A stretch of DNA of 64,000 nucleotides from Apostichopus japonicus. Its lineage: Eukaryota; Echinodermata; Holothuroidea; Aspidochirotida; Stichopodidae. Below are positions 33,101-44,100 of the stretch, piece after piece. Location: assembly GCF_037975245.1 (NCBI RefSeq), contig NC_092583.1:4869264-4933263 (forward strand). Reading direction: 5' to 3'. Both the position numbers and the translations under genes were made by a program. The notes under the pieces are model-generated. The model had not been told where the DNA came from. It saw nothing but the letters and a program-made list of their open reading frames with translations, and did no database searches. Within the stretch, counting starts at the first letter, position 1, and the number at the start of each line of letters is the position of its first letter.

Positions 33101-35586
33101 AAGTATTATTAATTCTATATGTTGAGTGAAAACTGTGGAGAGCTCGGGAATCCCTACATTACTATGGAATACCATTTTTGGAACAAGATGCCAAAAATTA
33201 AAGCCTGCAGTCACAGCGCATCCAGTTTAAGATCCTACTTCTCACCTACAAAGCGATCAACGGGCTTGCCCCTCAATATTTCACTGACCTTCTTACTCCT
33301 TTGCGTTGGTCAACTTCAGTTATGCTTCGCTCTTCCAATCATGCACATTTGCAATTAACTTCTGGTACACGTACCAGCACTCATTATGGCGATTATGCCT
33401 TTTTTTGTTGCTGCGCCTTGTCTTTGGAACAAACTCCCATTTCAAGTTCGTGACTCTCCCTCCCATTGTACTTTCAAGAGACAACTTAAAACATTGCTGT
33501 TTGATTCCTAGTTTCTTTTTTTACCCTTGGTTTCCTTTGTCTCTTTCCTACTTTGTAAAGCGCTTTGAAATGCTGTATTAAGCGCTATAGAAGTGTAATT
33601 TATTATGATTACAGAGAATTGAGAAAGATTACAGGTGATCGTGGGATTAAATGGGAGTCGAGAGGGATACAAAGGAATGACTTTGGCATTAAAACCAGCA
33701 GCGATTTTAGGTGGTAGTAAAATGGATAAAGGCTTTGAGATAAAAGATATCCAATGTCTTTTGTAACTAGAAGCATTGGCTTATGTAGTGTGTTCTGGGC
33801 TAACGTAGTTTGTTCTGGGCTAACGTAGTCTGTTCTGGGCTAACGTAGTTTGTTCTGGGCTAACGTAGTTTGTTCTGGGCTAACGTAGTTTGTTCTGGGC
33901 TAACGTAGTTTGTTCTGGCCTAGTAAAACATCAAAATCATTCTTTCATTGCACCATTTTCTTCAGAGAGATTCACATGATGTTACAGAAACAATGTTGTA
34001 AAATGGCTGTCAGTCATGCATATAGCCGGGCTGGGGGGGGGGGGGGAGGGTGTCAAAAGAACCATCTGTCCACAGCTTCAGGTAGAACCTGTTGGATATA
34101 ACGTGCTTCTTAAGCACCGGCCAAGAAAAAGAATATGGCTTGCGAAAATGGATTCACAATTATAACCCATTGAACAGGGAAAGTGGTATCACTACTTGCA
34201 CAAACAACAAACACAAAGAAACGCGAGCTGCAGTATATTATGGTGCATCTGTTAATCCTTAGCCTTATCAAAGAGCTGCAGTATATAATGTACATCTGTT
34301 AATTCTTAGCCTTTGTGTGAATTTTTGTTGAACAGAAAGGCACCAAGGCACCCCAAGCAGCTGGAAGGATCCACACAGACTTTGAGAAGGGTTTCATCAT
34401 GGCAGAGGTCATGAAATTTGATGACTTCAAAGAATTAGGAAGTGAGGGCGCTGTTAAGGTAGGTGGGAGGGGAAAGGGCTTAACATGCTAATTGACTTTT
34501 AGAGAATGAAAAGGATTGTCTTTCATTCTGTTCATTTTGTAGAGTTACCTACGAGTGGTGCAATTTGCCAGTCTTCTTACTCGTCAAGCTGTTGTACATC
34601 AGTGTGTCATACATCTGAATTTAAGCCAAAGGAAATTACATTGCTTTTGCCCCCCCCCCCCCAATTTATCCGAACCTCATTGTGGTCATTAAAAGTCCTG
34701 AAAGGTGTAAGTGAGGTTTTTTAACCATTTCTAACTGTCAAATCCGTTTTTATAGTACTAAACAACCAAGAAACATAACAGAGGAGAAATGCTTTAGGTA
34801 CATGTTGGGGTTTAGTTTTGAAATTTCTACACTAGATTCTTGATAGTTTGTGGGTTTGTCACAGAGAGTGGGTTTAGCAATTGCTCCTGCAGCATGGAAT
34901 GGTAGATGGATAGCTAATAGACACAAGTGAGGGGATGGTAGATGGGGAGGGTAGGTGGAGGGGGGGATGACTAGAAGGATACATGTGTATTGTTCATCAC
35001 ATTGGATACTGTTATGCTTTGTTAGATTTGTTTCGTTTAGGCTGAAAATCTAAGGTTGAAAGAGCATCTATCTTTCACTTGCAACCAGTGTTAAGTGAAA
35101 ATCTTTGCCAAAATCCTAGCAGCAATAACAACAAACTTGTCCCAAAACTCCTTAAATTGTTGTATATTTTGCCAATTATGAGATTCGTCCACGACTCCCT
35201 TCTTGAGATATCGTGTTTACAAGGTTTTCACATTTTGACCCCTGGTGACCCAAAATGAATTTGACCTCCTCTAAAAGCAATAGGTTTCTTCTACTCAATG
35301 CGGTACACCGACTCACCAATGTGAGATTGGTCCAAGCTTCCATGCTTGAGATATTGTGTTTACAAGCGAGGCGTCACACACACACACACTCATCCACCAG
35401 CATGACTGCATAGGTTACGATCATCATCGGTAACTTCTTTGATCAAAAGTTAAACATATTTTGTTTTTGTTTATTTAGTCTGCAGGTAAATATCGACAGC
35501 AAGGACGTAACTACACAGTAGAGGATGGAGACATCATCCTGTTCAAGTTCAATGCAGGCGCTGGTCTACAGGACAAAAAGAAATAA
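21114..35586 (+). CDS. OLA1: Obg-like ATPase 1 (YchF family P-loop ATPase), complete
   Basis: Twelve coding exons: 21114-21211, 21644-21714, 22601-22612, 23159-23219, 23823-23950, 26052-26227, 28627-28704, 30446-30543, 31812-31955, 33002-33098, 34336-34458, 35479-35586. They sum to 1194 nt, that is 397 aa; the human protein is 396 aa. The start [12 protein letters not shown] matches the family start. Walker A GLPNVGKST is at 28-36, DIAG at 91-94, and NLSE at 228-231. NLSE replaces the GTPase NKxD and gives ATP preference. A coiled-coil insertion lies between, and the C-terminal TGS domain includes [20 protein letters not shown] and [16 protein letters not shown]. It is a cytosolic ATPase that associates with ribosomes and translation. 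Exon 7 ([16 protein letters not shown]) is the most diverged part. Intron 3 is AT-AC; the others are GT-AG, though the acceptor of intron 8 has a weak pyrimidine tract. The exon holding the ATG probably begins at 21107 after an AG, implying an untranslated first exon upstream. Confidence 0.97.
22613..23158 (+). other. OLA1: AT-AC intron of OLA1 (intron 3)
   Basis: Joining 22612 to 23159 gives GAA-AGT-CGA-GTA and the protein [14 protein letters not shown], matching the OLA1 family exactly. The intron then starts ATAAGTATTT and ends TTTTGTAGATAC. The nearest GT and AG (GT at 22617, AG at 23153-23154) would add eight bases and break the frame of a gene otherwise perfectly in phase. The donor ATAAGT looks like a U2-type GTAAGT with the first base changed, not the minor-class ATATCCTT, and a long T tract precedes the acceptor. 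So it is most likely an AT-AC intron removed by the major spliceosome. Confidence 0.85.
22699..22745 (+). repeat. Decayed copy of the 3' end of OLA1 intron 3 and start of exon 4
   Basis: By hand alignment without gaps, 36 of 47 bases match 23124-23170, including the TTTGTAG acceptor-like motif and the exon start (TACGCCGTGTACTAG against TACGTCGAGTACCAG). The copy would hit a stop at once, so it is not an alternative exon. Confidence 0.6.
23285..23440. mobile_element. hAT-like relic related to the 9.0/16.2-kb MITEs
   Basis: GATCGCCGTCCTGGGGGAGG, TGCCCCCCTCCCCTTT and GGTGCTCAGATGCCAAAT mirror the order of blocks inside the 16240-16607 element. It starts with a CAGGGATGTGCCCAGG end, but no second end or target duplication could be found. 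It lies in OLA1 intron 4. Confidence 0.5.
24220..24700. repeat. GGTCA-rich ~130-bp tandem repeat, three to four units
   Basis: Successive units carry CTTAGTATGTGGATCC, AGCACAAGAACCCTATTGG, GGTCAAAGGTCA-type runs, AAAGTCTGAAAAC and TTGTAAACATGATAACTC. The period is about 130-140 bp. It lies in OLA1 intron 5. Relatives lie at 2.7, 35.2 and 48.4 kb. Confidence 0.75.
26990..28370 (-). mobile_element. 5'-truncated LINE (CR1/L2/Jockey-like reverse transcriptase), split by a MITE
   Basis: The minus strand reads [20 protein letters not shown], then [12 protein letters not shown], where the usual FADD catalytic pair is damaged to FAGD. Next come [17 protein letters not shown] and [16 protein letters not shown]. 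Beyond the inserted MITE it reads [20 protein letters not shown] and [15 protein letters not shown]. This is palm to C terminus of a non-LTR reverse transcriptase, with frame breaks, in OLA1 intron 6 against the direction of the gene. It is inactive. Confidence 0.88.
27230..27560. mobile_element. Fold-back (palindromic) MITE nested in the LINE
   Basis: The arms 27387-27420 (GGGGTTAATCAACGGTCTAG and on) and 27522-27555 are reverse complements at 32 of 34 positions. Inner segments (GATGCAAGCGATGCAC with GTGCATCGCTTGCAT; ATTAATGCAC with GTGCATTAAT) extend the stem. A third partial arm, TTAATCCTGTGAGTAACGCA, lies at about 27265. LINE protein sequence resumes on both sides, so this is a later insertion. 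Exact outer borders are uncertain. Confidence 0.75.
29040..29165 (+). mobile_element. Short repeat R2 with CTGAAGA...GAAACGTC-like core (copy in OLA1 intron 7)
   Basis: It contains TTGAAGAAGATCCTGCTAGG and ATCGAAACGTCAGGCC, then TTTTACACATTCTCTTACAC, and ends GTTTTATTTTATTTAG. The same order is found, inverted, at 39370-39515. The central six-base inverted repeat GATCCT-GCT-AGGATC can form a stem. It resembles the short non-coding repeats of Penelope-like elements or retrozymes that carry hammerhead motifs. That link is inference. Confidence 0.6.
32167..32709. mobile_element. hAT-like MITE in OLA1 intron 9
   Basis: The ends CAGGGGCGGACTGGG and CCAGTCCGCCACTG are inverted repeats. The flanks are ACAGGACC (32159-32166) and ACAAGACC (32710-32717), an 8-bp target duplication with one difference. 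It is 543 bp and has no transposase. It contains a GATCGCCGTCCTGGGGGAGG block also found in the 23.3-kb relic. Confidence 0.9.
33190..33610 (+). mobile_element. L2-like LINE 3' end
   Basis: The plus strand reads [20 protein letters not shown], then [20 protein letters not shown] and [12 protein letters not shown], the end of an L2/CR1-type ORF. The 3' tail TTTGTAAAGCGCTTTGAAAT, then AAGCGCTATAGAAGTGTAAT and TTATTATGA, is characteristic. Frame breaks occur and the element is 5'-truncated. It lies in OLA1 intron 10, in sense orientation. A similar tail lies on the minus strand at about 56125-56185. Confidence 0.85.
33791..33922. repeat. 20-bp satellite, six units and a partial
   Basis: Units TGTTCTGGGCTAACGTAGTT start at 33791, 33811, 33831, 33851, 33871 and 33891, with a partial one at 33911. 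The second unit differs by one base from the others. The near-perfect identity means it is young. It lies in OLA1 intron 10. Confidence 0.97.
35160..35400. repeat. GGTGACC-type ~130-bp repeat, about two units
   Basis: Two units with CTTGAGATATCGTGTTTACA / CTTGAGATATTGTGTTTACA and TTTTGACCCCTGGTGACCC lie about 140 bp apart. A short CA microsatellite follows. It lies in the last OLA1 intron. Confidence 0.65.
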
Positions 35587-38500
35587 TCTTAAAAGCATGG
35601 CACAGTTTCAGGGATTTCATTTTGTTTGCATGGCTTGAATAATTAACTGACGATGGTTTGAAATTTGATTAATCTTGTGTACATTCTTCGATATCGAAGG
35701 GTTCCTGTGGCCTAGTACTACGTCTGCAGAACCACTGTGTCGGTATTAGGATGGAATTCGTCAGCTTGGTACATGGTGTGAACCTTATTAATATGGTTGA
35801 TCATTGCTGATCAGACATAGTTATGTAACACATATCATGGGATAAAAGTCTTGTATTTTATAATCACTTAATAACATTTGGAATGAATGTACTCCACGAA
35901 TGCATGGTGGTTGTAAAGTAACAGATACAATTCACTGTTGCTTCTTCTCAATGCTTAGCAAATGCAAAGAATTGAAGTAGTAGCTTCAGGAAAAGCAATA
36001 TGCAATTTCTTTAGAAGTCTAAAAAGGTAAGCTATGAGCTCACCTTCAATCTGGCCACAAAAAGCCAGAATAATAGTGAATATTTCAAAATAAAACAATA
36101 CCTATTGATGCAGATGGTTTCCGAAACAATGTTTATAAATCAGTCAGTACTGTTTGAACTTTCTGTATCTGGAGCACCAGCAACTCTTTAAATGTTTCAG
36201 TGTTGAATTAGCAAAAAGAATTCCTCAATTCTGTTGATATTATGAACTGGGCAAATTTTAGTCATCAGTTAGACATTTATTTATATTGTTTTATAGGCTA
36301 CGTTAACACTTTTACATTATTACATCAACTTTGCCATTTCTTTGGGTTCTGTTCATCTTGGTGATGGCGAAACAATGCTTTTTAAACACTTTTATTAAGA
36401 CTTATCTAAGATGTTGAGAACATGAAAGTACTACATGTACGGTCTTATTTCAATTCAATACCTTGTTTATTTGGGAATAGGATACTAAATTACAAGAATG
36501 TTATATTTTTTTCATTTTAGTTCAGTGTGTCGATTTCAATGATTTAAACTGAAGGATGCAATATGTTGGAGGTATGTTGGTGGGTTGGTTTCAAAAGTCT
36601 GTTTATCTTCGACTTTGTTGTCAGTTTATCAGGGATGAGCCTGGGGTAAAAAAAAATCACGGAATTTTGCAAAAATTGCGGTATAGGCTCCAGTTTGCGT
36701 ATGCTACAGTGTGTTAGGATAATAGTTTTTGTCCCCGAGGTAGAAAAGAAATCACGGAAAAAGCTAATGCCTGGTACATGAGTGAAGTACAGTGTCAGCA
36801 TAGAAAAGACAGTCAGTATTGCAAGGGCTGAAGAAGAAGATTGCCCATGTGAAATGATGAGACTCAAGCTGGTCTGCAAAAGCCAGATGTCTTGTTTCTT
36901 TGTTATGATTGGGTTAAATTACATATAGGACATATTGGTTAGCTGGGCTTATGATAAGATTTGGTAAGATGCAGACAGGAATTGCTAGTGTAGGTGTGAG
37001 CTGTGTTGTCAGTCTCAGATATGGACAGCTTGATTTGGGAATTGTGGTATGACACAAATATAAATTAATGGTATGACTGACGATTTCTGTAAGATGCAGT
37101 ATTGGTCTCAGAAACACAGATGTGGCCTGGTTCATTGAAGTGATTTGTTCAGGCATGGTATTATGTAAACTAACATGTATGGTATGATGTGGTATTGGTT
37201 TACTGTGCTCTGTGAGATGTGGTTTGACACACACACACACACAGAGGAATTATTCATCTGAATGAGGTAATACCATGGTGTGTGGTATGATGCTGTTTTG
37301 ATCTGCGAAACACAGGTTTTACAATCTCTGTGAGATGTGGCATTACAGGCTTGGATCATGTGGTAACACATACACTATTTTTGAGTAACATGTGATAAGA
37401 TGTGATGTCTCTCTCAGAAATACAAATACAAAAAAGTACAAATAATATACATTGTTGTGCATGATGGATTTCCAGACTTCAATGAGTTGTGGTGTGAGAT
37501 GTGAACCTTCAGTCAATGTAAGATTACTCTCTGCCCTGTACTATGTTGTCACAGTATCATTAAACATGATGTTTGAGATGGTGAGGTTATCATATGATTA
37601 TTACCTTTATAGAACATGTTTAATTTCACATAGTAGTTTCACATATCCTATGAAATGTGGTGTGACTTGCACATGAATTGTATAATTGGATGCTGTGTGT
37701 CACTTTATACAGAGATGCTGAAGTCACACACATAATTAGTTATCTGGAATAGAGCCAGAATGAACTTGTAGCAGGCCAGGTTCACCCTGCTTACTGATGT
37801 GATAAAATCACTAGACGAATTGTGATATCTCTGCAAAGGGTTTTACTTGCTTTTTGAGATATGGTGTGATAAACAAACACACAACAGTGGCTAATTGTTC
37901 AAAATTTGTATTCCTAATTGGTTATTTGCTGTAGCACATGAATCTGGTTTCGGGATTAGATGCCTTGTCACCTTCACAGGACCAAGAGGGAATACTGTCT
38001 CATGTTTTGTTCATTCTTTGCAGAAATTCTATTGATAACATACAATATATCTGCTTACCTCTGAAGATACAATACCAATCTATCACAGGTATGTGAGGTT
38101 ATTTCATAGTAAATGTCTCGTGACAGTGAAACATGTTAAAAAAATATGGTACTTCACATTCAAAAAGGGCCCATAACTGTTGTTAAAGGCTTTTTTGAGT
38201 AGTAAAATCTATTCTGCAGTGTTTATCTTCACGTACACATTTAACCCGCAGACGAGCTGAAATTTAAAAAACCAGTGAGGCATGTTCAATTTCGTTTCGG
38301 AAATTAACTGCCCTTAATGAGTACGGTATACCTGATGGGTGAAGTAAACTGCTGATATCTTTAAATGCTCTTTTTCATATTTGATTATGTTCTTTCTATT
38401 ATGTAAGGTACATTAACGCAAGACGGATAATAAAGATGGAAAGTGACAACAACATTGTATGATTGTCTTTTAGTTCATACATCAGCTGTATCCCCCAAAT

Positions 38501-39164
38501 GTTAGCTTGCTAAATTTACTTACGTTTCTAAATTAGCTTGTCACGACCTTCTACCCCGCTAAATTCTTCGACGACTTTGAAATGGGTCAACTTGAACAAG
38601 TAAATAAGCAGGGAGGGAAACTACTTAGAGGGTTGCAGTAAAATGATACCCTCTACCCTACCTACACCCTTCTCCTTAACCTAGACCCCCCTCCCTAACC
38701 CTTCTCTACAACTTTACCCCTTTCTACACCCCTTTCCCAAATCCTTACCCTTCTTCCATTCAACACCACCCATCCCAACCTTTCCCAATGAACTCACCCA
38801 CACAGTTCTTTGGTCCACTTTTTTAATGTTAATCGTGGTTGTTTGAAAAACAACCCAAAAACAAACCTGCAAATGTTGTAGTGAAAATGTAAATATGTGA
38901 AAATTAACTCAGACATTTTCGTTTAAGAAATGCTTATGAGGCAAGAACCTCTAGTGTTCTTACTATAGGAAACGCTGGGGGAAATCACTAAATGACAAAC
39001 TATTAAAGCCACATGCATGAACAATTTTGTTAAGGTACCTTTCAACACCTTGGTACCTTGTAACTCTCATAATGGTGGGATTGAGAAGTGGTATTTCGTA
39101 GTATGTAACATCCATTCAGTAACCGAGTTTACCTAGTAGTACGTACTGTAGGTTTGAACTTTAG
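35587..39164. other. OLA1 3' flank and intergenic DNA
   Basis: The start will be OLA1 3' UTR; I could not place its end. From about 36920 to 37900 a degenerate repeat of about 80 bp recurs with cores such as CTCTGTGAGATGTGGTTTGA and GGTATGATGTGGTATTGG. A C/T-rich tract lies at 38645-38780. Open frames here (36544-37676) fall in the degenerate repeat and are not credible genes. Confidence 0.45.
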
Positions 39165-39555
39165 GGTGTATATCAATCCGCCCGAGTGTTCTTCTATCTC
39201 ATGAAAAGTGCCAAAAAGGCATGTTATCAATCAGGATCTGGGATTTTGTGGCTTGCATGTTGAAGAGCATGAACTGAAGTACATGTGGTGCAAAAACTGG
39301 GTCACTTGAGGTAATTTTAGACCCCTTCAGGCCTCCCAGGAGCAGCATATGAAAATTGTTTACTACTGAGTAAAGAAAAATAAAATAAAAGTGTTAGCAA
39401 ACTGCGTGTCCACTAAAGAACTTGTGTAAAAGAATGTGTTAAATTAAGTGGGCCTGACGTTTCGATCCTAGCAGGATCTTCTTCAGTTGCTGAATGACAA
39501 GTGAGTAAATAGGTAATTTACAAGTGACGAAAACTTCAGGCTCTAATGGCAAAAA
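39165..39555 (+). repeat. Repeat family R1, second copy, interrupted
   Basis: This is the inverted counterpart of 17820-18100. Homology runs from ATCAATCCGCCCGAGTG to GAAAATTGTTTACTACTGAGT, stops for about 145 bp, and resumes at TTTACAAGTGACGAAAACTT. The gap is the insertion described separately. Confidence 0.7.
39370..39515 (-). mobile_element. Insertion of short repeat R2 into R1, 8-bp target duplication
   Basis: TGAGTAAA occurs at both edges and the 17.9-kb copy of the host repeat lacks the insert. On the minus strand it starts with CACTTGTCATTCAGCAACTG, runs through CTGAAGAAGATCCTGCTAGG and ATCGAAACGTCAGGCC, and ends in a T-rich tail TTTTATTTTATTTTTC. It matches 29040-29165. It has no coding capacity. 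Confidence 0.7.
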
Positions 39556-41137
39556 ACTTCTGCAAGTTCATTAATCCGCAAGTATACGGATAATTGATGT
39601 TGCCATGGATGGCCAACTTGTCAGCTATCCAGTGATGGGTAGCGCTTAGCTAGTGAGAACTTCTATTCTAGACTAAAGTGACCACATTACCATGTGATTT
39701 AGTTTGTAAGCTAATGGGGCATGTAATAGGCATATGCTACCCCAAGCCCAGAAGAGGAAATTTAGGTAAGTTTTGGTGTCGTAAAGGCCATATGGAATAA
39801 ATGTAGAAATTTCAAAACGGGAATCCCTGTCCCACACGCCACACCTATTCTTTTCTATATGAAAGATACTGGCAGCAACTCGCCACTACAATTTCTTCAT
39901 ATGTTACCCTTAGACACCTGCTACAGTGGCCCCTGTATATAACATATCAACATATAACCTTTCTCATTCGAGAATATGAATAAGAAAAAGGTGGTTTGGA
40001 CATGTCAAGCCTGCATACATTTTCATCATTCGTAGCTGAACAACGTACACGATGTTTCATGTGATCATTGCTTCATTTTGTTATAACGGTCCCTCGATGC
40101 AGTTTTTCATATTTAATTGCCACGGGAGCTAAAATCCGCCGATAACCACACCCACACGTTCCGCCCTTTTGCCTTTCCGGCGAAAGAGGACAGTGACCCT
40201 TGTTGTGATTGCCACACCCTTTCATCTTGCCCCACCCCTGGCCCCACCCTCTACTAGAGGTGGTATAAACATTTCACATCTCAGTCTTTCACCTACTTCT
40301 AGAGCATTGAAGTGGGGCTTAATATTACGACCACTGCACTAATAAATAATCAACCTAGATGACATAGTTTTTCTTCAGCGAGAAACATACGTATTTTTAA
40401 CTTGCAAAAGTATAATGAATATTTTGCTGATACTCGAACGTAGGACAACTTGACAAGATCAAGTAGCTTTTGCAATGCCACGTAAGATTACCGAAAACAA
40501 AAAAGTTGTGCCTCGATCTTTAACTGTTGCGGTTATTTACATATTTTCCCATTATGCTTACAAAATATATGTATGACTATGTAATAAAGCAGTAATAGCA
40601 ATGTTTATTTCGCAATTGCTTCTTCCATCGTAAAGCAGAATTCGCTGCATAGGTACCTGCCAATCACAACAGATAAAAGGAGCCGCCCGCGAAGTTAGTA
40701 ATTACATACAATGTTATGACACAAAATAAAGTAGATCGTAGGTGAACGCTTTGTATCTTTGTCAATTTTGAGAATCCTTGACAATAAATGAAAAGCTATG
40801 TTTTGCTTGAAGAAAGGTTCATTAATTTTGCGAGAGGCTACCTTACGGATACATGTTAACTATTTTAGTTGACATGTTTCTGGAGGTTGCGAATGAATAT
40901 ACCATTGACGTCAGAACGTTCCCTTTCCTTTTGTTGACGCCCTTTCGTAACAGAAACGCATGTGGGAAGAGATACACTCATTTATACATACAACGTAGGA
41001 AGCTAGTATCTGGACTCGTGTACGTAAGGGTTTGTAATGTAGTTCGTTTGGCGTCGAGTTCTTTCTCAACGCTGGCTTGTTATGCAGCCTGGAAACTTAT
41101 GAACGTTTCTTCCCAGATGTAGGGACGATTGTTGGAA
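39556..41137. other. Upstream region of the Sp gene
   Basis: Non-coding. It includes a cluster of CACCC boxes at 40146-40250, annotated separately. An open frame at 40853-41122 overlaps the probable 5' UTR and has no similarity I recognise. No other gene is seen. Confidence 0.45.
40146..40250 (+). promoter_or_regulatory. CACCC/GC-box cluster upstream of Sp
   Basis: CCACACCC at 40146 and 40212, CCCCACCCC at 40230 and GCCCCACCC at 40241 lie within 105 bp, about 0.9-1 kb before the Sp start codon. Sp/KLF fingers bind GC and CACCC boxes, so autoregulation is possible. The transcription start is not known. Confidence 0.4.
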
Positions 41138-44100
41138 ATGTCGAAAACAGATGAAAGTAAATCCAGCGGAACGTCTCAGGTAAGATTTTGTTTCTTTTAT
41201 GTGAAATTTGTGAAGAAATATGGCAAGTATTTGTGTGGCCTGATTTGCGAAGCTCGGCCCCTTTCAACACCCCCAACAGTAACAACCCGCCCATTACCCG
41301 AAGGCCTAACTGGATAATCGTCTTTATTGTTTACATTGACAGGGACAAGAAAATAGTGGCTCGCAACCTTCACCATTAGCCCTCCTCGCAGCTACTTGCA
41401 GTAAAATAGGATCACCGTCGAAACCAGCAAAAACGCAAGGCAATCAATCCAATCAAGCACAAGCTGTCCAAGTATTGAATCAAGCCCAAAGCCAGGCTAT
41501 CCTAACAGCTACTGGACAGCCAGGTATAACACTACAACAACAACCTATACAATTACCATCGCTTCCCATACAGCTGGGGTCTTTGGGTGGCACTGTACAG
41601 GTACAACTAGACGCTAACACCCTGGCAAGTATACAACAACAGCTGCAACAGCAGCAGTTGGCAACTCCTAAAACTCAGCAGCAACAACAACAACAAGGGG
41701 GCCAAAACACATTAGTAACTAACTTGAATCAAACTCCTCAAGTTCTCCAACCTGCACAAATCTTTCAATCGAATGGAATCCAATATAATGTTGTCCCACA
41801 GTTAGTAGTGGACGCTGATGGTAATATTATACCACAGAATGCTGGAAATCAAGCAACTTCCACTGCTCAACAACAGGTTGTTCAACAAACCGGGCAATTT
41901 ACCCAAGCCCAAACTAGTACTGGTAACCAGGTCGTGAATATCCCTGGCTTTGGGAATGTTCTAATACCAACTGGTGGTCAAGTTTTGCAAGGAAACCAAA
42001 TTGTTCAAAATGTTGGTACTCCAACAAGGTTGTCAATTGGCAATCCACCTATTGCTCTTCAAGTCGCAAACAACTATTCAGGAGTGGTGCCAGTTAGTTC
42101 AGCTCAAGTTGTCAGTGGAGGACAACAGTTCACTCTTGGAAATGTATCAAGTCAGAACACTGCCGTGGGGACAACCCAAAAAGGACAACAGAATCTTCAA
42201 CCAAAGACCATGGTAGATTCAAAGTCATCAGATGTGACGTCAGTGGTCCAGACTCCGCATAAAACATCCAACGTGGTGGGTAGTTTAGGTACCACCGCCA
42301 ACCCAACAGTATCTTCGCAACAAGTTCAAGTGTTGCCTCAGGTGAGAGTCATTTGTAAGCAATGTCTTGCGACAGTACAAAAGTACAGCAACATTATTAC
42401 TCAATGGAATCAAGATGTATCTTAACTGATGCAATCATTTCTGTGTTTGTCATGCTATTAAAACTTAACACAAGTCCATCAAATGCATGTAGTTTATGCA
42501 CCAGTTTATGTGATTGGATAGGTCTGGTAGTGTTTAAAACTGAAAGTAGCCTATGTTGTTCACATTTCTAAACTGCAATTTATACTTTTATGAGTGCCAT
42601 CGGCAAAGATTACTCTAGTGCAACAAAGTGATCAGGAAAAAAACTTATATGTACAGCTGTTTGTTGTTTAAAGTTGCACGTGAACTGTAGGACTAGGTCA
42701 TGTACAAAGAGCAAGGGAAACTTGCATGCTACAAGTTTAACTTCCTCCATTTAATACTCCATCACTTGAAAACTGTCATTCATCTTGAGTGCTTCTGGTT
42801 AAAATTCACCCCATGTCTTCAACAGAATAAATAAAGCAACATATATACATCCTAATTAAATAGAACTAGATCTTTTTGGACATAATGTCAATGCATTGAT
42901 CTTTATGTACTCTGGTGTAATTGGGAGCCTACATAATTATACAAGTTCTATCATTGCAATGCCAGACTTTTGGATGTACTTTTGTGCTCTTAAAATCTAA
43001 GCAAATTTTATAAGAAAATTAAGGTAACTGTTTAGTAATTATTCATCAACAATGTTACAGAATATTCTACAATGCAGTTTTTGCGATATAAAGTAGTAAA
43101 TATTGAGTGCTCTATGTCAATGCTCAGCATAACAGTGATGTTCTGTTTGGTCCTAAGACTAGTTCCTTTTACTTCTGATCAAAGAGGGTGGCATATACTT
43201 GTGAGTTTTTTTTTGTTCGAAGGACCTGCCATGGCACCATGACAAATTTAATTGGATGCATCTTTTGTGCCTATTGTGCATTGTATCTATCTTGAAAATT
43301 TCATGCTACTTAAATAGAAGAAAAGTGTGTCAGACATGTCAGAGCGCTCCTCCCAGTAAAACAAAATCTATTGTGGACTTTAAAAAGAATGGAGTTAGAT
43401 TTTTGAGATTTTGGTTGTCGTCACATTCAGGGATTGATGTCATGTAATCCAATGAGAGACATATATATTTAAGTTACAGTTTATATTCTGTTGAGGAGAT
43501 GATAAATAGCTAGTCTGCTAACCATTGTACATTACTCAACAGTGTTTATTGCAACTAGCCCATGCTCAAACAAATTGAGTCAAGGTTAATATAAATTTTT
43601 CCTGTATGCCAGATTTGAGACTACGTTCTCAGGTCAACCCACACTGTAGAACAATGTTATAATATAGGTAAAGTAACAATTATTATTATGATTATTATTA
43701 TCATTTTTCTCTGTAGATTGTAAACAATCAGCAGTTTGTCCAGGTACAATCCCAGAACACACAAAAGCATATACAGAATGTGTTAAACCAGTTACATCAG
43801 CAGGTACAGAGTACAGCTAACAACCTACAGACATCACAGAGCAATCAGACACAGCAAGTTACAACAGCACAGCAACAGAATGTGGTTAGCAGTCAGGCTA
43901 CTCCTGTCACATCCACCGCCACTTCAAAGGTCCAAACGTCCACCGCAGGAACTCAACTTCAAGGACAGACCATACAGTTCGGTCAACAAAATTTACAGAT
44001 TCAGCAGCTGCCAAATGGACAGATAACGTTGACTCCACAGCCAACCCAACAGCAGGGCATCGTCCTGCAGGCCATTCAGCAGCCGCAGACAATAACGTTA

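Noticed and set aside
36544-37676. Several open frames of 70-110 codons downstream of OLA1
   Set aside because: They fall in a degenerate tandem repeat region, overlap on both strands and show no protein-family features.
41475-42425. Long open frame starting at an ATG at 41475
   Set aside because: It is the inside of Sp exon 2. The conserved Sp box lies upstream of this ATG, and the true start is in exon 1 at 41138. The last codons run into the intron.
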